A DNA stretch of 6,045 bases from Bacteroidota bacterium. Its GTDB lineage: Bacteria > Bacteroidota > Bacteroidia > Bacteroidales > Prolixibacteraceae. The notes under the pieces were generated by a model that had not been told where the DNA came from, searched no databases, and saw only the letters and a program-made list of their open reading frames with translations. The translations under genes and the position numbers were made by a program. Each line of letters begins with the position of its first letter. The first letter of the stretch is position 1. Positions 1 through 5,978 of this stretch are shown one piece after another. Where the stretch lies: positions 1-6,045 of the forward strand of contig JAUYEQ010000390.1 in NCBI GenBank assembly GCA_030691295.1. The letters run 5' to 3'.

Positions 1-7
1 ACACTAT

Positions 8-42
8 ACTGTAAAGCAGTAAACTGGGGGTTCAGCCCCCGT
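8..42. repeat. Two small adjacent hairpins at the left edge
   Basis: Two short inverted repeats lie side by side downstream of the minus-strand exported-protein gene. The first is ACTG/CAGT with a 5-nt loop (8-20). The second is GGGGG/CCCCC with the loop TTCAG (26-30 and 36-40), extendable by one G-U pair in RNA. Read on the minus strand, the G/C hairpin begins 78 nt after the stop codon of the 118-546 gene and is followed by only a weak T-rich stretch. It could therefore be a poor terminator for that unit, or part of something that continues outside the window. The arms are too short to assign a role. Confidence 0.35.
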
Positions 43-117
43 GTCTCTTATCGACAACAAAAATAGCCGGAAAAATATTTTTTTCAGCATACTCTAACGT
101 ATTAATTTACAAGAATA

Positions 118-546
118 TTATTTTCGGGCTGAATCGCTGGAACCTTCGGGTAGGTAGAAATTTTCGAAGAAAAACTGGAATCCATGCCAGTCTTTAGTGT
201 CTAATTTTAAAATCCATAATTCTCCTCCATCTTTGAGTTTTTTTGATTTTGCATTATCAAAAAAATCAAGGCTAAGGGGGATTTCTTTTCCATAATAAGG
301 GAGAGTACAGGTTTTGCATTCACTTTTGGCTAAATCAGCCTTCTCTTTTTCTTTTTTTGCCGCAATGTCAATTTTTATCGTTTTCTTTTCAACGCCACCA
401 CCTTTTTGTTTTGAGTCAATAGTGTCATTGAATAAATCATTGATTTCTTTTTTATAGGATTTTGGAAAACCTCCTCGACTTATTTGGGCTATTGTAGAGA
501 TTGAAAAGAATGTGAATAATGTAAATATCAAAATTGTTATTTTCAT
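118..546 (-). CDS. Small exported protein resembling a truncated secreted-protease propeptide
   Basis: This 142-residue protein has a clear signal peptide: MKIT, then a hydrophobic core (residues 5-19), with likely cleavage after A20 before QISRGG. A lysine-rich stretch (about 45-75) follows, then a C-x-x-C pair (C77, C80). Residues 84-135 (YYGKEIPLSLDFF, GGELWILKL, FFENFYLPEGS) resemble from memory the N-terminal propeptide of lysyl-endopeptidase-like serine proteases secreted by Bacteroidota, where 'DG.LWRL.I.S.GAYS...F..F.LPEGA' leads into the rest of a much longer protein. Here the similarity stops at LPEGS and the frame ends seven codons later (SDSARK). No catalytic domain and no sorting domain follow, and the other two forward frames do not restore the expected continuation before they too stop. 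It is the second gene of a pair, 13 nt after the preceding stop, with no Shine-Dalgarno. Its start context (TATCATGAAAAT) is identical to its neighbour's. It is either a broken gene end or a short stand-alone protein of unknown function. The reading frame is sound; the family link is tentative. Confidence 0.7.
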   Translation of the reverse strand: MKITILIFTLFTFFSISTIAQISRGGFPKSYKKEINDLFNDTIDSKQKGGGVEKKTIKIDIAAKKEKEKADLAKSECKTCTLPYYGKEIPLSLDFFDNAKSKKLKDGGELWILKLDTKDWHGFQFFFENFYLPEGSSDSARK

Positions 547-559
547 GATAGGTTCATTT

Positions 560-1249
560 CTAGTGTTTGTTTTTCAATTCCTCTATCTGTTTTTGCTGCT
601 CAATTACATACAATGTCAATTCTTCTACTTTTTGTAAAAGTTTGGCGTTCATTTCAGCTACATTTATACCATTGGTTTTTACTTCGGCTTCGGTTGGTAT
701 ATTGGGTAAATGGTTGTTTTCTTTTATAAAACTTTCCAACTCATTAAGCGGCATTAGTTTGTAGTCTGATTTAAAAACAAAATCAGACCAAACATCGGTT
801 TTTACTTCAATTTCTTTGGCAAATAGCTTCCCGTCGATCTTAACTATCTTATTGTTGAATATCTTCATCCATAGCGCATTATAACTATCGCCAAATGCAA
901 AATAACTATTCCCGTCATTATTGTTGTTAGGGATGCTGAAAATTAATCCGTTGTGCCCATTAATACCTCCGCTTGGGCGGATGACAGCATCTCCTAATAT
1001 GCTTCCGACAGAAAAATCATTTGGCGATGTTGGAATACCTATTTGTAACCGAGTATTCGAAGAATTTGCAATCTCAATTGCAGGTGAAGTTGATCCCTGA
1101 ACTTTTAAAAGAACTGCATTATCTAAGCTACTTGTACCTATACCAACTTTATCGTTGGTGTAAATTATGGCACCTGTATCAGTCCATTGGCTGAATGCTT
1201 GTTGCGAAAGAAACAAAATACTCGATAAAAGGAAAAATTTGATTTTCAT
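560..1249 (-). CDS. Exported protein with Bacteroidota tail-fibre/S74-chaperone-like C-terminal module
   Basis: This 229-residue protein starts with a signal peptide (MKIKFFLLSSILFLSQQAFS, likely cleaved after S20 before QW). The mature N-terminus has W22 and then VGIGTSS (35-41), the 'NVGIGT' type motif found at the start of many Bacteroidota surface proteins and phage-tail-fibre-like proteins. Residues 45-135 are rich in G, N, S and alternating hydrophobics, suggesting a beta-strand domain. From about residue 140 comes a module recurrent across the phylum: KLFAKEIEVK, W154, DFVF, DYKLMPLNELESFI, HLPNIPTEAEV (180-190), then GINVAEMNAKLLQKVEELTLY and a heptad-patterned tail to residue 229 that should form a coiled coil. 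By analogy with peptidase S74/endosialidase-type intramolecular chaperones, this end may trimerise or fold the upstream part. I see no S74 catalytic Ser/Lys pair, so cleavage is not claimed. It is the first gene of a two-gene minus-strand unit, and no biochemical function is known to me. It probably acts at the cell surface or in the periplasm. Confidence 0.85.
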   Translation of the reverse strand: MKIKFFLLSSILFLSQQAFSQWTDTGAIIYTNDKVGIGTSSLDNAVLLKVQGSTSPAIEIANSSNTRLQIGIPTSPNDFSVGSILGDAVIRPSGGINGHNGLIFSIPNNNNDGNSYFAFGDSYNALWMKIFNNKIVKIDGKLFAKEIEVKTDVWSDFVFKSDYKLMPLNELESFIKENNHLPNIPTEAEVKTNGINVAEMNAKLLQKVEELTLYVIEQQKQIEELKNKH

Positions 1250-1273
1250 GATACTAAAAATTAAAGGTTAAAA

Positions 1274-1303
1274 AAGAGTTATTTATGTTAGTTTATTCCC
1301 AAA
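1274..1303 (-). promoter_or_regulatory. Possible promoter of the two exported-protein genes
   Basis: On the minus strand, TTTG (complement of 1300-1303) is followed after 18 nt by TAACTCTT (complement of 1274-1281), ending 24 nt before the ATG of the 560-1249 gene. The Bacteroidota housekeeping sigma factor prefers TTTG, 19-21 nt, then TAnnTTTG. The first element matches, the spacing is one short, and the second element matches only in part. A second TTTG lies at 1308-1311. The position is plausible but the match is weak. Confidence 0.22.
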
Positions 1304-1345
1304 CACACAAAAAGGTAACCCCGATTCTTATATTTTAACATTTCT

Positions 1346-1381
1346 TTTTATTGATAAGTTCTCTGTTTGTTATCAATAAAA
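1346..1381. repeat. Perfect 12-bp A/T-rich inverted repeat
   Basis: TTTTATTGATAA (1346-1357) is the exact reverse complement of TTATCAATAAAA (1370-1381), separated by 12 nt. The stem is almost all A-T pairs, so it would be a weak RNA hairpin and a poor classical terminator, although a T-run and an A-run flank it. It lies about 100 nt upstream of the minus-strand exported-protein unit and just left of the gene remnant. A dimeric regulator's operator, or a weak bidirectional stop between the remnant and the left genes, would both fit. I cannot decide between them. Confidence 0.5.
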
Positions 1382-1612
1382 TTTATAGCGACTGACCAGC
1401 AGAGGGTTATTGATTCGCCTAATTCTTTAAAAGATGAGTATATTTGTTAGCTGATCAATGATAACATAAAATCAGCAATCAATGAACGCAAGTATAAAGA
1501 CCGTTTTAAAGAACTTCTTTTTGATCCTCAAAATCCGCAATCGATTTTCAATTCAAATCGGACAACGCTACCTTGTGAATTCTCAGGCTGTACATTGTCT
1601 ATAGCCCCATAA
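1358..1612 (+). pseudogene. Probable remnant of a small gene, one in-frame stop
   Basis: In one plus-strand frame the sequence is open from 1358 to an in-frame TAG at 1448-1450, then open again for 53 codons to TAA at 1610-1612. The translated stretch looks protein-like rather than random. It begins ATDQQRVIDSPNSLKDEY (from 1388), has a charged amphipathic part after the stop (INERKYKDRFKELLFD) and ends PQSIFNSNRTTLPCEFSGC. Codon choice looks ordinary, in contrast to the stop-ridden flanks. There is no ATG or GTG in this frame after the TAG. It cannot be a normal small gene unless the TAG is misread or is a sequencing error. I do not recognise the family. The best reading is the decayed end of a gene whose 5' part is lost; chance openness cannot be excluded at this length. 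Confidence 0.4.
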
Positions 1613-1843
1613 TTATTTTAAAAGATTCGAAAATATTTTGAATTTTTTACGTTTGCTATTATTGATTAACTAAATTCGTCCCTCATAAATCAATGCTGTA
1701 TCATGAACCTAACTGATAGGGGGACTTTATAGTTTCGTTTACCAGAAAAACGTATGGTCTATTTGATGTTACTAATGGAATAGGATTTTATAGGAAGAAA
1801 AAGAAACAAAAACATGGTGCATTATAACTAAAAAAAACATAAA

Positions 1844-3664
1844 ATGTGCGGATTTAGCGGAGTCATATCAACCAATGAGCTTAACCCAGAAGTGATTTTG
1901 GACAGCATCGCCAGCATTAAACACAGAGGTCCGGATGATACCTTAATTTTCACGGGAAACAAGGAATTCTTCTCATGTGAACTATCTAATCCTGATTCAA
2001 AAGAAAGCTTTCAACAATTGCCGCAAGATAAAAAATCGACTGTATTTTTTGCCTTTAATCGTTTATCAATTGTTGATTTATCAGCTCATGCTATGCAACC
2101 TTTTTTTGATCAGGAAAAGGAAATTGTATTCATGTTGAATGGCGAGGTGTACAATTATATTGAGCTAAAAAAAGAATTTCTTGCTAACGAAACATTGATA
2201 TCTCAATCTGATAGTGAGGTGGCATACAGGCTTTACCTAAAATTGGGAGATGAATTTGTCCAACATCTGCGTGGTATGTTTTCGATAGTAGTTTATGATT
2301 TGAAAAACAATATACTAAAAGCGTGGCGTGATAGATTGGGGATGAAACCTTTTTATTATGCAATCATCGATGGTGTTTTTATTTTTTCGTCGGAAATGAA
2401 GGGAATATTTGCGACAAATTTCATCAAAAAAGAAATAGATTATCAGGGGCTGGCGTATTCTATGTATATGGGCACTTGCCCTTCACCACTTACCATTTAC
2501 AAGTATATCAGTTCGCTGGAGGCAGGTTGTAAGCTGGAATATTCTCATCTTTCAGGTCAAATTAAAATTAATCGGTATTGGCATTTGAAATATACACCAT
2601 CAAAAAGAACAATCGGATTCGATGAGTTTAATGCTGATATGGTGGAGTTGTGTCAACTTCACCGAACAGGAGACGTTGAAAAAGCCCTGATGCTAAGTGG
2701 AGGAATGGATAGTGGAACCTTGGCCTACTACTTTAGCAAATCCGATTCAAGCCTAAAATGCTTAAACATATTTGCCAACGGTCACCGTATCGACGAGCGC
2801 GAGTTTGCAAAGGAGAACGCCTCAAATGCTGGTTTAGATATTATCTATCTCGAAATTCCGTCCTCACCTTCAGCCAGTCTGATTGAGTCCTACATTCAGG
2901 CGGAAGAAGAGCCCAATTCAATTCCTGAGCCTGCTGTTTTTTTGTGCGAAGAAGCCCGAAAGATGGGGATAGAGGTGTTGTATAGCGCCTTGGGACCCGA
3001 TGAAATTTTTGGCGGATACCAGTATTTTGCGACCATTCACAAACTTAAAAAGTTAAGCGGATTACTGAAGCTTACACCTCCTTTTTTGATTCCTAAAAAG
3101 TACAGAGAAAAGTTCTCTGAAGTAAAAAAATATGGATTTGACTACTATCCGATCATTTGCCGCAGGTTATTTACTTGGGACCAAATAAATAAAATTTTAA
3201 AATTGGAAGGCGAACAGAAACCGATTCATCCGATCCAATATCTAAAAAATCAAATAAACGTAATTTATCCGGATTATAATAATCTACCATTACTAAAGAA
3301 AGTATCCTATCTGGAAATCTATTATTTTATCACATCACATCACACATTCAGAAGTGATCAGCCATCTATGAGATTTTCAATCGAAATGAGATTTCCGTTT
3401 CTGGATCACCAATTTATTGAGAAGTATTTCAATCAACCCGATACTTTTGAAAATATTGGTAAATATCTGAAGCCGCAGTTCAGAGAATATGTCTCGAACG
3501 TTTTACCCGGTAGAATATTCGAGATGGAGAAAAAAGGATTTTCAATGCCCACAGAGAATTGGACAAACATAAGTTTAACCAATTTTCCGGGTGAATTTCA
3601 AACAACTAATTCCTCACAATCCTGGTATTTAGCCATGTTGAATAAAATCAAGAAAGAAGTTTGA
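1844..3664 (+). CDS. asnB: Asparagine synthetase, glutamine-hydrolysing
   Basis: This 606-residue cytoplasmic enzyme makes asparagine from aspartate, ATP and glutamine. The start is fixed by MCGFSGV, because Cys2 becomes the N-terminal nucleophile after Met removal. The N-terminal class II glutaminase domain (about 2-200) shows HRGPDD (27-32), RLSIVDLS (73-80), NGEVYN (99-104), SDSE (122-125) and RDRLGMKPFYY (162-172), covering the expected glutamine-binding residues (R73, N99, G100, E101, D123). The synthetase domain (about 240-600) has the pyrophosphate loop SGGMDS (285-290), SALGPDEIFGGY (381-392) with the expected acidic pair, SMRFSIEMRFPFLD and a final KKGFSMP motif. The length is normal and nothing is missing. 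Two small departures from the usual SG.GgDE.FGGY are A382 and P385, next to the catalytic glutamate. No Shine-Dalgarno is present; an A-rich leader precedes the ATG, as is normal in Bacteroidota. The gene stands alone, with a long spacer before it and a strong terminator 58 nt after its stop. Such copies often occur with surface-polysaccharide genes, but none is visible here, so the true acceptor could differ from free aspartate. Confidence 0.95.
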   Translation: MCGFSGVISTNELNPEVILDSIASIKHRGPDDTLIFTGNKEFFSCELSNPDSKESFQQLPQDKKSTVFFAFNRLSIVDLSAHAMQPFFDQEKEIVFMLNGEVYNYIELKKEFLANETLISQSDSEVAYRLYLKLGDEFVQHLRGMFSIVVYDLKNNILKAWRDRLGMKPFYYAIIDGVFIFSSEMKGIFATNFIKKEIDYQGLAYSMYMGTCPSPLTIYKYISSLEAGCKLEYSHLSGQIKINRYWHLKYTPSKRTIGFDEFNADMVELCQLHRTGDVEKALMLSGGMDSGTLAYYFSKSDSSLKCLNIFANGHRIDEREFAKENASNAGLDIIYLEIPSSPSASLIESYIQAEEEPNSIPEPAVFLCEEARKMGIEVLYSALGPDEIFGGYQYFATIHKLKKLSGLLKLTPPFLIPKKYREKFSEVKKYGFDYYPIICRRLFTWDQINKILKLEGEQKPIHPIQYLKNQINVIYPDYNNLPLLKKVSYLEIYYFITSHHTFRSDQPSMRFSIEMRFPFLDHQFIEKYFNQPDTFENIGKYLKPQFREYVSNVLPGRIFEMEKKGFSMPTENWTNISLTNFPGEFQTTNSSQSWYLAMLNKIKKEV

Positions 3665-3722
3665 TTAAAGATGAGGCTGTGGGTAGAAATAGTTTTAAGA
3701 GAATCAAAGAAGTAAATTCAAT

Positions 3723-3761
3723 AACAAGAAAACCCGGGTGGCATTCCCGGGTTTTCTTGTT
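3723..3761. terminator. Strong bidirectional intrinsic terminator
   Basis: A 16-bp perfect inverted repeat runs from 3723-3738 to 3746-3761 around the 7-nt loop TGGCATT. Each arm has a CCCGGG core next to the loop and an A-run or T-run outside it. Plus-strand RNA ends GGGTTTTCTTGTTTT, and minus-strand RNA ends GGGTTTTCTTGTTATT. It therefore reads as a Rho-independent terminator in both directions. It starts 58 nt after the asparagine synthetase stop and lies 60 nt beyond the EF-G stop on the other strand, which is where a shared terminator for convergent genes belongs. Confidence 0.9.
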
Positions 3762-3768
3762 TTAGAGG

Positions 3769-3801
3769 AGTGAGCGGGTGACTCAAAGTCACCCACTCAC
3801 T
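3769..3801. repeat. Second hairpin, 15-bp stem with 3-nt loop, beside the terminator
   Basis: Bases 3769-3783 pair with 3787-3801 around the loop CAA, with a single C-A mismatch (3775/3795). It begins 20 nt beyond the EF-G stop codon on the minus strand and 7 nt right of the main terminator. No T-run follows it on either strand, so it is not a textbook terminator by itself. It may protect the 3' end of the EF-G mRNA or back up termination. Confidence 0.7.
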
Positions 3802-3821
3802 ATCAAGTATTTGAATTCTTC

Positions 3822-5978
3822 CTATTCGTCTTTTTCTTCAGCGGCATAAGCTGCCAAAAGTTCTTCCTGAACTTCCTGCGGCACTTTTTCGTAAGCGGCA
3901 AATTTCATGTTGAAAACGCCACGCCCACCGGTCAGCGAGCTCAATGAAGTCGAGTATTTGTTCATTTCTTTCAGCGGAACGCGTGCGGTGATTTTTTCAT
4001 AACCTCTTTCGCTGCCCATTCCCATGATCAATGCACGGCGGCCTTGCAGGTCGCTCATTACATCGCCCATTCGCTCGCCTTGCACCCAAACATCCAGATC
4101 GTAAATAGGTTCCAGAATTTTTGGTCCTGCATTTTTAAACGCGGTACTGAATGCATTTCGTCCGGCCAAACGGAAGGATATTTCGTTTGAGTCAACCGGG
4201 TGCATTTTTCCGTCGTAAATGTAAACGCGAATGTCGCGGGCATACGAACCGGTAAGCGGTCCTTCTTCCATTTTTTCCATGATGCCTTTCAGGATTGCAG
4301 GCAAAAACCGTGTGTCGATGGAACCACCCACAATACAGTTGTGGAAAACCAGTTTTCCGCCCCACGGAAGTGGAGTTTCCTGGGTATCGCGAACCGAAAT
4401 TTTCATTTCCTTGCCACCATAAACAAACATGTTTTTTGGTGCGCTTCCTTCTTCAAAAGGCTCAATAATCATGTGAACTTCACCAAACTGGCCGGAACCT
4501 CCCGATTGTTTTTTGTGACGGTAATCGGCCTGTGCGAATTTGGTAATGGTTTCGCGGTATGGAATTCTCGGCGACTTAAATTCGATGTTTATTTTGTGAG
4601 TATGGTCGAAGTACCATTTTAAGGTATTCAGGTGGTATTCACCCATTCCTTCAACAATCAGTTGCTTTAATTCCTTTGAATATTTTACGATATAAGTTGG
4701 ATCCTCTTCTTTTACTTTGTGCAGAATTTCGCCTACTTTTTCATCGTCTGTTTCCGACAACGCTTTAATTGCTATCCTGTATTTCGGATCAGGAAATACA
4801 ATCGGGGCAAATTTCAGGTCCATTTCTTTTTCGCAAAGCGTTTGGTTGAATTTGGTGTCTTTTAGTTTCACCGTGCAGCCAATATCGCCGGCTACCAATT
4901 CTGTAACACTGGTGCGGCTCTTTCCGGCAGTTACAAACAATTGCGAAAGTCTTTCTTTTCCGTTGTTGAAAGTGTTGTATAAATCTTTTCCTTCGGTTAC
5001 TTTTCCCGACATTACTTTGAAATAGGTCACTTCGCCAACATGTGGTTCGAGTGCAGTTTTAAAAACAAACAGTGAAGTCGGGCTGTTTTCGTTCAATACG
5101 GGTGCTTTTCCCTGAATGACTTCGCGCATTGGAACCTGACTTGGGGACGGAGCGATGTTGCAAACAAATTCGAGCAAACGGCCAATGCCCATATTCCGCT
5201 TGGCTGAAACACAGAATACAGGGAACAAATCGCGTTTGGTCATTCCGATTCTCATTCCCCTGCGCATATCTTCTTCAGATAATGAACCCTGCTCAAAATA
5301 CAATTCCATCAATGACTCTTCATTTTCGGCGGCCATTTCAGCCAGGTCGTTGTGCAATTTGTCGGCGCGTTCTTTTTCCGAATCCGGAATTTCAAGTACT
5401 TCCGGTTTTCCTCCATCGGGTCCGTATTTGTACAATTTCATTTTTAACACATCGACAATCGAGTTAAACCCAATGCCAGTTTCAACCGGATATTGCACGA
5501 TGGTTACTTTGTTGCCGAATTTGTTTTTTAGATTGTCAACGTCCTGATCATAGTTGGCATTTTCGTTGTCCAAATGATTCAGAACAAAAACCAGTTTGTT
5601 ATTGGCTGCTTCGGCATGGCGAAAGGCCGATTCTGTTCCGGCGCCAATTCCGGTTGAAGCATCAATAACCATCAGGGCAAGGGGTGCAACCTGAAGAGAA
5701 GAAACTACGCCACCGCAAAAATCATCCATCCCGGGAGTGTCGAGGATGTTTATTTTTTTGCCGTTGACTTCGACGTACATGAGCGATGAAAATACGGAGT
5801 TGCCGTACTCCTGCTCAATCAGATGGTAGTCGGATACAGTATTTTTACTTCCGACATCCCCTCTGCGGTTGATTACTCCACCCTCGAATAGCATAGCTTC
5901 TGCGAGGGTGGTTTTCCCACTGCCAGCATTACCAATCAGTGTAATGTTGCGAACTTCATCTGTTTTATAGACTTTCAT
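3822..5978 (-). CDS. fusA2: Elongation factor G paralogue lacking the catalytic histidine
   Basis: This 718-residue protein is full length for EF-G, the cytoplasmic factor that moves tRNAs and mRNA through the ribosome. The G domain (about 1-280) has P-loop GNAGSGKT (16-23), DTPGMDDF (80-87), NHLD (134-137) and SAK (258-260). Domain II (about 297-385), III (about 393-470), IV (about 472-600) and V (about 612-690) follow in order, ending in an acidic tail (AAEEKDE). The domain IV tip is conserved: GGSGQFG with Q497, and DGKMHPVDS with H593, matching E. coli H583. The G domain is not canonical. The histidine of DTPGHVDF that activates water is M84, the P-loop aspartate of A-H-I-D-A-G-K-T is G19, RGITI is YGNSV (58-62, with Ser61 in place of Thr), and NKxD has His. 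Related EF-G2 proteins in mycobacteria and Bacteroides are reported to lack ribosome-dependent GTPase activity, so this is inferred to be that kind of factor rather than the main fusA product. The gene stands alone, opposing asparagine synthetase. The 67 nt upstream are A/T-rich with no Shine-Dalgarno and no promoter I would call. Confidence 0.93.
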   Translation of the reverse strand: MKVYKTDEVRNITLIGNAGSGKTTLAEAMLFEGGVINRRGDVGSKNTVSDYHLIEQEYGNSVFSSLMYVEVNGKKINILDTPGMDDFCGGVVSSLQVAPLALMVIDASTGIGAGTESAFRHAEAANNKLVFVLNHLDNENANYDQDVDNLKNKFGNKVTIVQYPVETGIGFNSIVDVLKMKLYKYGPDGGKPEVLEIPDSEKERADKLHNDLAEMAAENEESLMELYFEQGSLSEEDMRRGMRIGMTKRDLFPVFCVSAKRNMGIGRLLEFVCNIAPSPSQVPMREVIQGKAPVLNENSPTSLFVFKTALEPHVGEVTYFKVMSGKVTEGKDLYNTFNNGKERLSQLFVTAGKSRTSVTELVAGDIGCTVKLKDTKFNQTLCEKEMDLKFAPIVFPDPKYRIAIKALSETDDEKVGEILHKVKEEDPTYIVKYSKELKQLIVEGMGEYHLNTLKWYFDHTHKINIEFKSPRIPYRETITKFAQADYRHKKQSGGSGQFGEVHMIIEPFEEGSAPKNMFVYGGKEMKISVRDTQETPLPWGGKLVFHNCIVGGSIDTRFLPAILKGIMEKMEEGPLTGSYARDIRVYIYDGKMHPVDSNEISFRLAGRNAFSTAFKNAGPKILEPIYDLDVWVQGERMGDVMSDLQGRRALIMGMGSERGYEKITARVPLKEMNKYSTSLSSLTGGRGVFNMKFAAYEKVPQEVQEELLAAYAAEEKDE

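Larger units (their letters stand above)
1250..1843. other. 594-nt A/T-rich spacer between divergent genes
   Basis: This stretch separates the divergent minus-strand exported-protein unit from the plus-strand asparagine synthetase and must hold both promoters. It contains a possible minus-strand promoter near the left gene, a perfect inverted repeat at 1346-1381 and a probable gene remnant to about 1612. From 1613 to 1843 I see no gene. That part is A/T-rich, carries stops in every frame, and ends in an A-rich leader (AAAAAAAACATAAA) directly before the asparagine synthetase ATG. No plus-strand promoter matched the Bacteroidota pattern (TTTG, about 20 nt, TAnnTTTG) well enough to call. Confidence 0.6.

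Noticed and set aside
26..40. GGGGGTTCAGCCCCC looked like a tRNA T-arm.
   Set aside because: The loop has five bases instead of seven, it lacks the TTCGAAT pattern, and no acceptor, D or anticodon arms can be found around it.
41..57. GTGTCTCTTATCGACAAC resembles the ends of IS50/IS4-type elements (CTGTCTCTTATACACA).
   Set aside because: Only the first ten bases or so agree, no matching inverted end is present in the window, and no transposase is encoded nearby.
567..764. A 65-codon plus-strand frame opposite the exported-protein gene.
   Set aside because: It is antisense to the conserved C-terminal module, whose codon pattern explains its openness.
1439..1446. TATATTTG is a perfect match to the Bacteroidota -7 promoter element.
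   Set aside because: There is no TTTG at the right distance upstream, it lies inside the protein-like remnant and it is about 400 nt from the asparagine synthetase start.
1652..1678. TTTG followed by TAAATTCG as a promoter for asparagine synthetase.
   Set aside because: The spacer is only 15 nt against the usual 19-21, the second element is imperfect, and it would leave a leader of more than 150 nt.
1814..1831. A five-codon ATG frame (MVHYN) just before asparagine synthetase, which could be a leader peptide.
   Set aside because: It is too short, contains no run of Asn codons, and no alternative hairpins follow; chance explains it.
1747..1831. Short frame ending TYGLFDVTNGIGFYRKKKK before a TAA.
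   Set aside because: It follows a stop closely, has no start codon and no recognisable family; it is too short to separate from chance.
4200..5547. Several plus-strand open frames of 60-140 codons within the EF-G gene.
   Set aside because: They are antisense shadows of a full-length conserved gene and encode no recognisable domains.
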